Assembly (NCBI GenBank): GCA_963576735.1
Contig: CAUYWD010000116.1
Location: 1-64,000 of the forward strand
From: Bedellia somnulentella
Taxonomy: Eukaryota; Arthropoda; Insecta; Lepidoptera; Bedelliidae
DNA: 64,000 bases
Direction: 5' to 3'
In this document: positions 63,259 through 64,000 of the stretch, piece after piece
Numbering within the stretch: position 1 is the stretch's first letter
Layout: the number at the start of each line of letters is the position of its first letter
Notes under the pieces: model-generated
What the model saw: the letters and a program-made list of their open reading frames with translations, nothing else
What the model was told of the DNA's origin: nothing
The model's database searches: none
Program-made: the position numbers and the translations under genes

Positions 63259-63507
63259 CTATAAACTGTCTACCACAAGGAAATACAACATTGAAATCCT
63301 AACATGAAAAAAGTGGAGTTAGTGCACTATGTTTAGATTACGTGATTATCAACACACCATAAGCTAATATTTAATATTGAAGATATTTTCTGCAAGTGAC
63401 TTGTTGAATAAAACAATTAATGGTGAAAAATATACTGCCGGTAATATTTTTGTGTCGACGTTTATGAAATGATAAAGCACCGATTATATATAGTTCGTTA
63501 TATAGCA
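63259..63507. other. Unassigned AT-rich DNA
   Basis: No gene, repeat or motif recognised. Confidence 0.4.
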
Positions 63508-63870
63508 ACCGTGATAGCTCAATGGGTAGAACGCCGGTTATCGTGCAAACGATTTGTGTTCAAATCCCGGGTAGGGCCTACACCAATTTGTCTTTTCTAA
63601 AGACATATGTGTGGTTAATTTATCATGTTTGTTAACGGTGAGGGAAAATATCGTGAGGAAACCCACATGGCTGAGTTGTACTTAGTCATGTGACAGTGTA
63701 TTCGTACAAAACGGCGATAGGCCTGCCCCCTATCACAGAGTACACTGTCCATGCAAAACGTGAACACCCGGTGACAAAGTCACGTGATGTTCAGAAGTAT
63801 TAGTACCTCTGCCAACCACTTCGGGGATATTCGGCGTGAACGTTTATGTTATTTATATATTGATTTATTT
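63508..63870 (+). repeat. tRNA-derived SINE
   Basis: The head GTGATAGCTCAATGGGTAGA (A box) and GTGTTCAAATCCCGGG (B-box-like) form a tRNA-like start. The body contains GGTGAGGGAAAATATCGTGA, GGAAACCCACATGGCTGAG and CCACTTCGGGGATATTC, with an AT-rich (TTTA)n tail near 63850-63880. The anticodon arm is not well paired, so not a tRNA gene. Confidence 0.7.
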
Positions 63871-64000
63871 ATTTATTACGGATTGCCAACAGTGAAAATA
63901 GTAAACAATCTTAAAAAGTACTTGAATTGAAATGACATATTTCAACTAAATACACCAATTACAGGCTAATCACATCATTCGATTTTAAAATTTAAATAAT
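63871..64000. other. Window end, nothing recognised
   Basis: AT-rich DNA after the SINE tail. Confidence 0.4.

Noticed and set aside
63508..63580. Functional tRNA gene on the plus strand
   Set aside because: The B box deviates (GTTCAAATCC) and a conserved SINE body follows.

Overview
The window reads as insect, most probably lepidopteran, nuclear DNA that is almost entirely transposable elements. Evidence: (TTAGG)n/(CCTAA)n telomeric repeats that carry SART-type (R1-clade) telomere-targeted non-LTR retrotransposons; BEL/Pao and Gypsy LTR elements; a Helitron remnant; PIF/Harbinger-like MITEs; tRNA-derived SINEs; and short repeats I associate with moth and butterfly genomes. The only candidate non-transposon coding sequence is a two-exon THAP-like fragment at 25.5-26.0 kb. 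I see no rRNA, no CRISPR array and no convincing functional tRNA gene.

Layout. 1-12.3 kb: a telomere-repeat nest of SART-like elements. It holds a 5'-complete copy on minus cut by the window edge, a 164-bp tandem duplication across an element/telomere-repeat junction, a minus ORF2 fragment fused head-to-head to a plus 3' fragment, and a full-length copy (6113-12314) bounded by TTAGG repeats at both ends. 12.3-17.6 kb: a poly(T) start, AT-rich minisatellite DNA, a 937-codon reverse transcriptase on minus and an orphan Gag-like ORF1. 17.66-20.9 kb: a BEL fragment split by a truncated LINE through a perfect 21-bp palindrome. 21.2-24.6 kb: a LINE with a C-terminal restriction-like endonuclease, split by a 404-bp MITE whose removal (with one TAA) leaves the frame open. 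24.6-28.3 kb: the THAP fragment and small dispersed repeats. 28.3-31.6 kb: a decayed Gypsy pol joined to a decayed SART-like copy (31.6-33.6 kb). 33.6-37.7 kb: duplicated short repeats, a Helitron helicase end with a 190-bp inverted repeat, and a LINE fragment. 37.69-43.0 kb: a complete but mutated Gypsy element with two LTRs. 43.2-50.5 kb: LINE fragments and an inverted duplication into which a 5.4-kb BEL element (44360-49762) has inserted. That BEL has almost identical LTRs and a 5-bp target duplication but no reverse transcriptase. 51.3-59.95 kb: a tandem tRNA-derived SINE interrupted by a full-length BEL element with identical LTRs and one intact 1754-codon gag-pol. 60.1-64 kb: an RTE-like LINE, MITE-like ends, a 144-bp triplicate repeat and another tRNA-derived SINE.

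How the parts relate. There is no cellular pathway here. The interactions are between mobile elements: telomere-directed insertion, nested insertion, likely trans-mobilisation of a BEL that lacks its own polymerase, and MITE or LTR insertion into older elements that dates their order. The two youngest events, judged by LTR identity, are the BEL elements at 44-50 kb and 51.7-59.7 kb. The near absence of host genes fits a subtelomere or another heterochromatic, TE-rich compartment such as a W chromosome. That placement is inference only.
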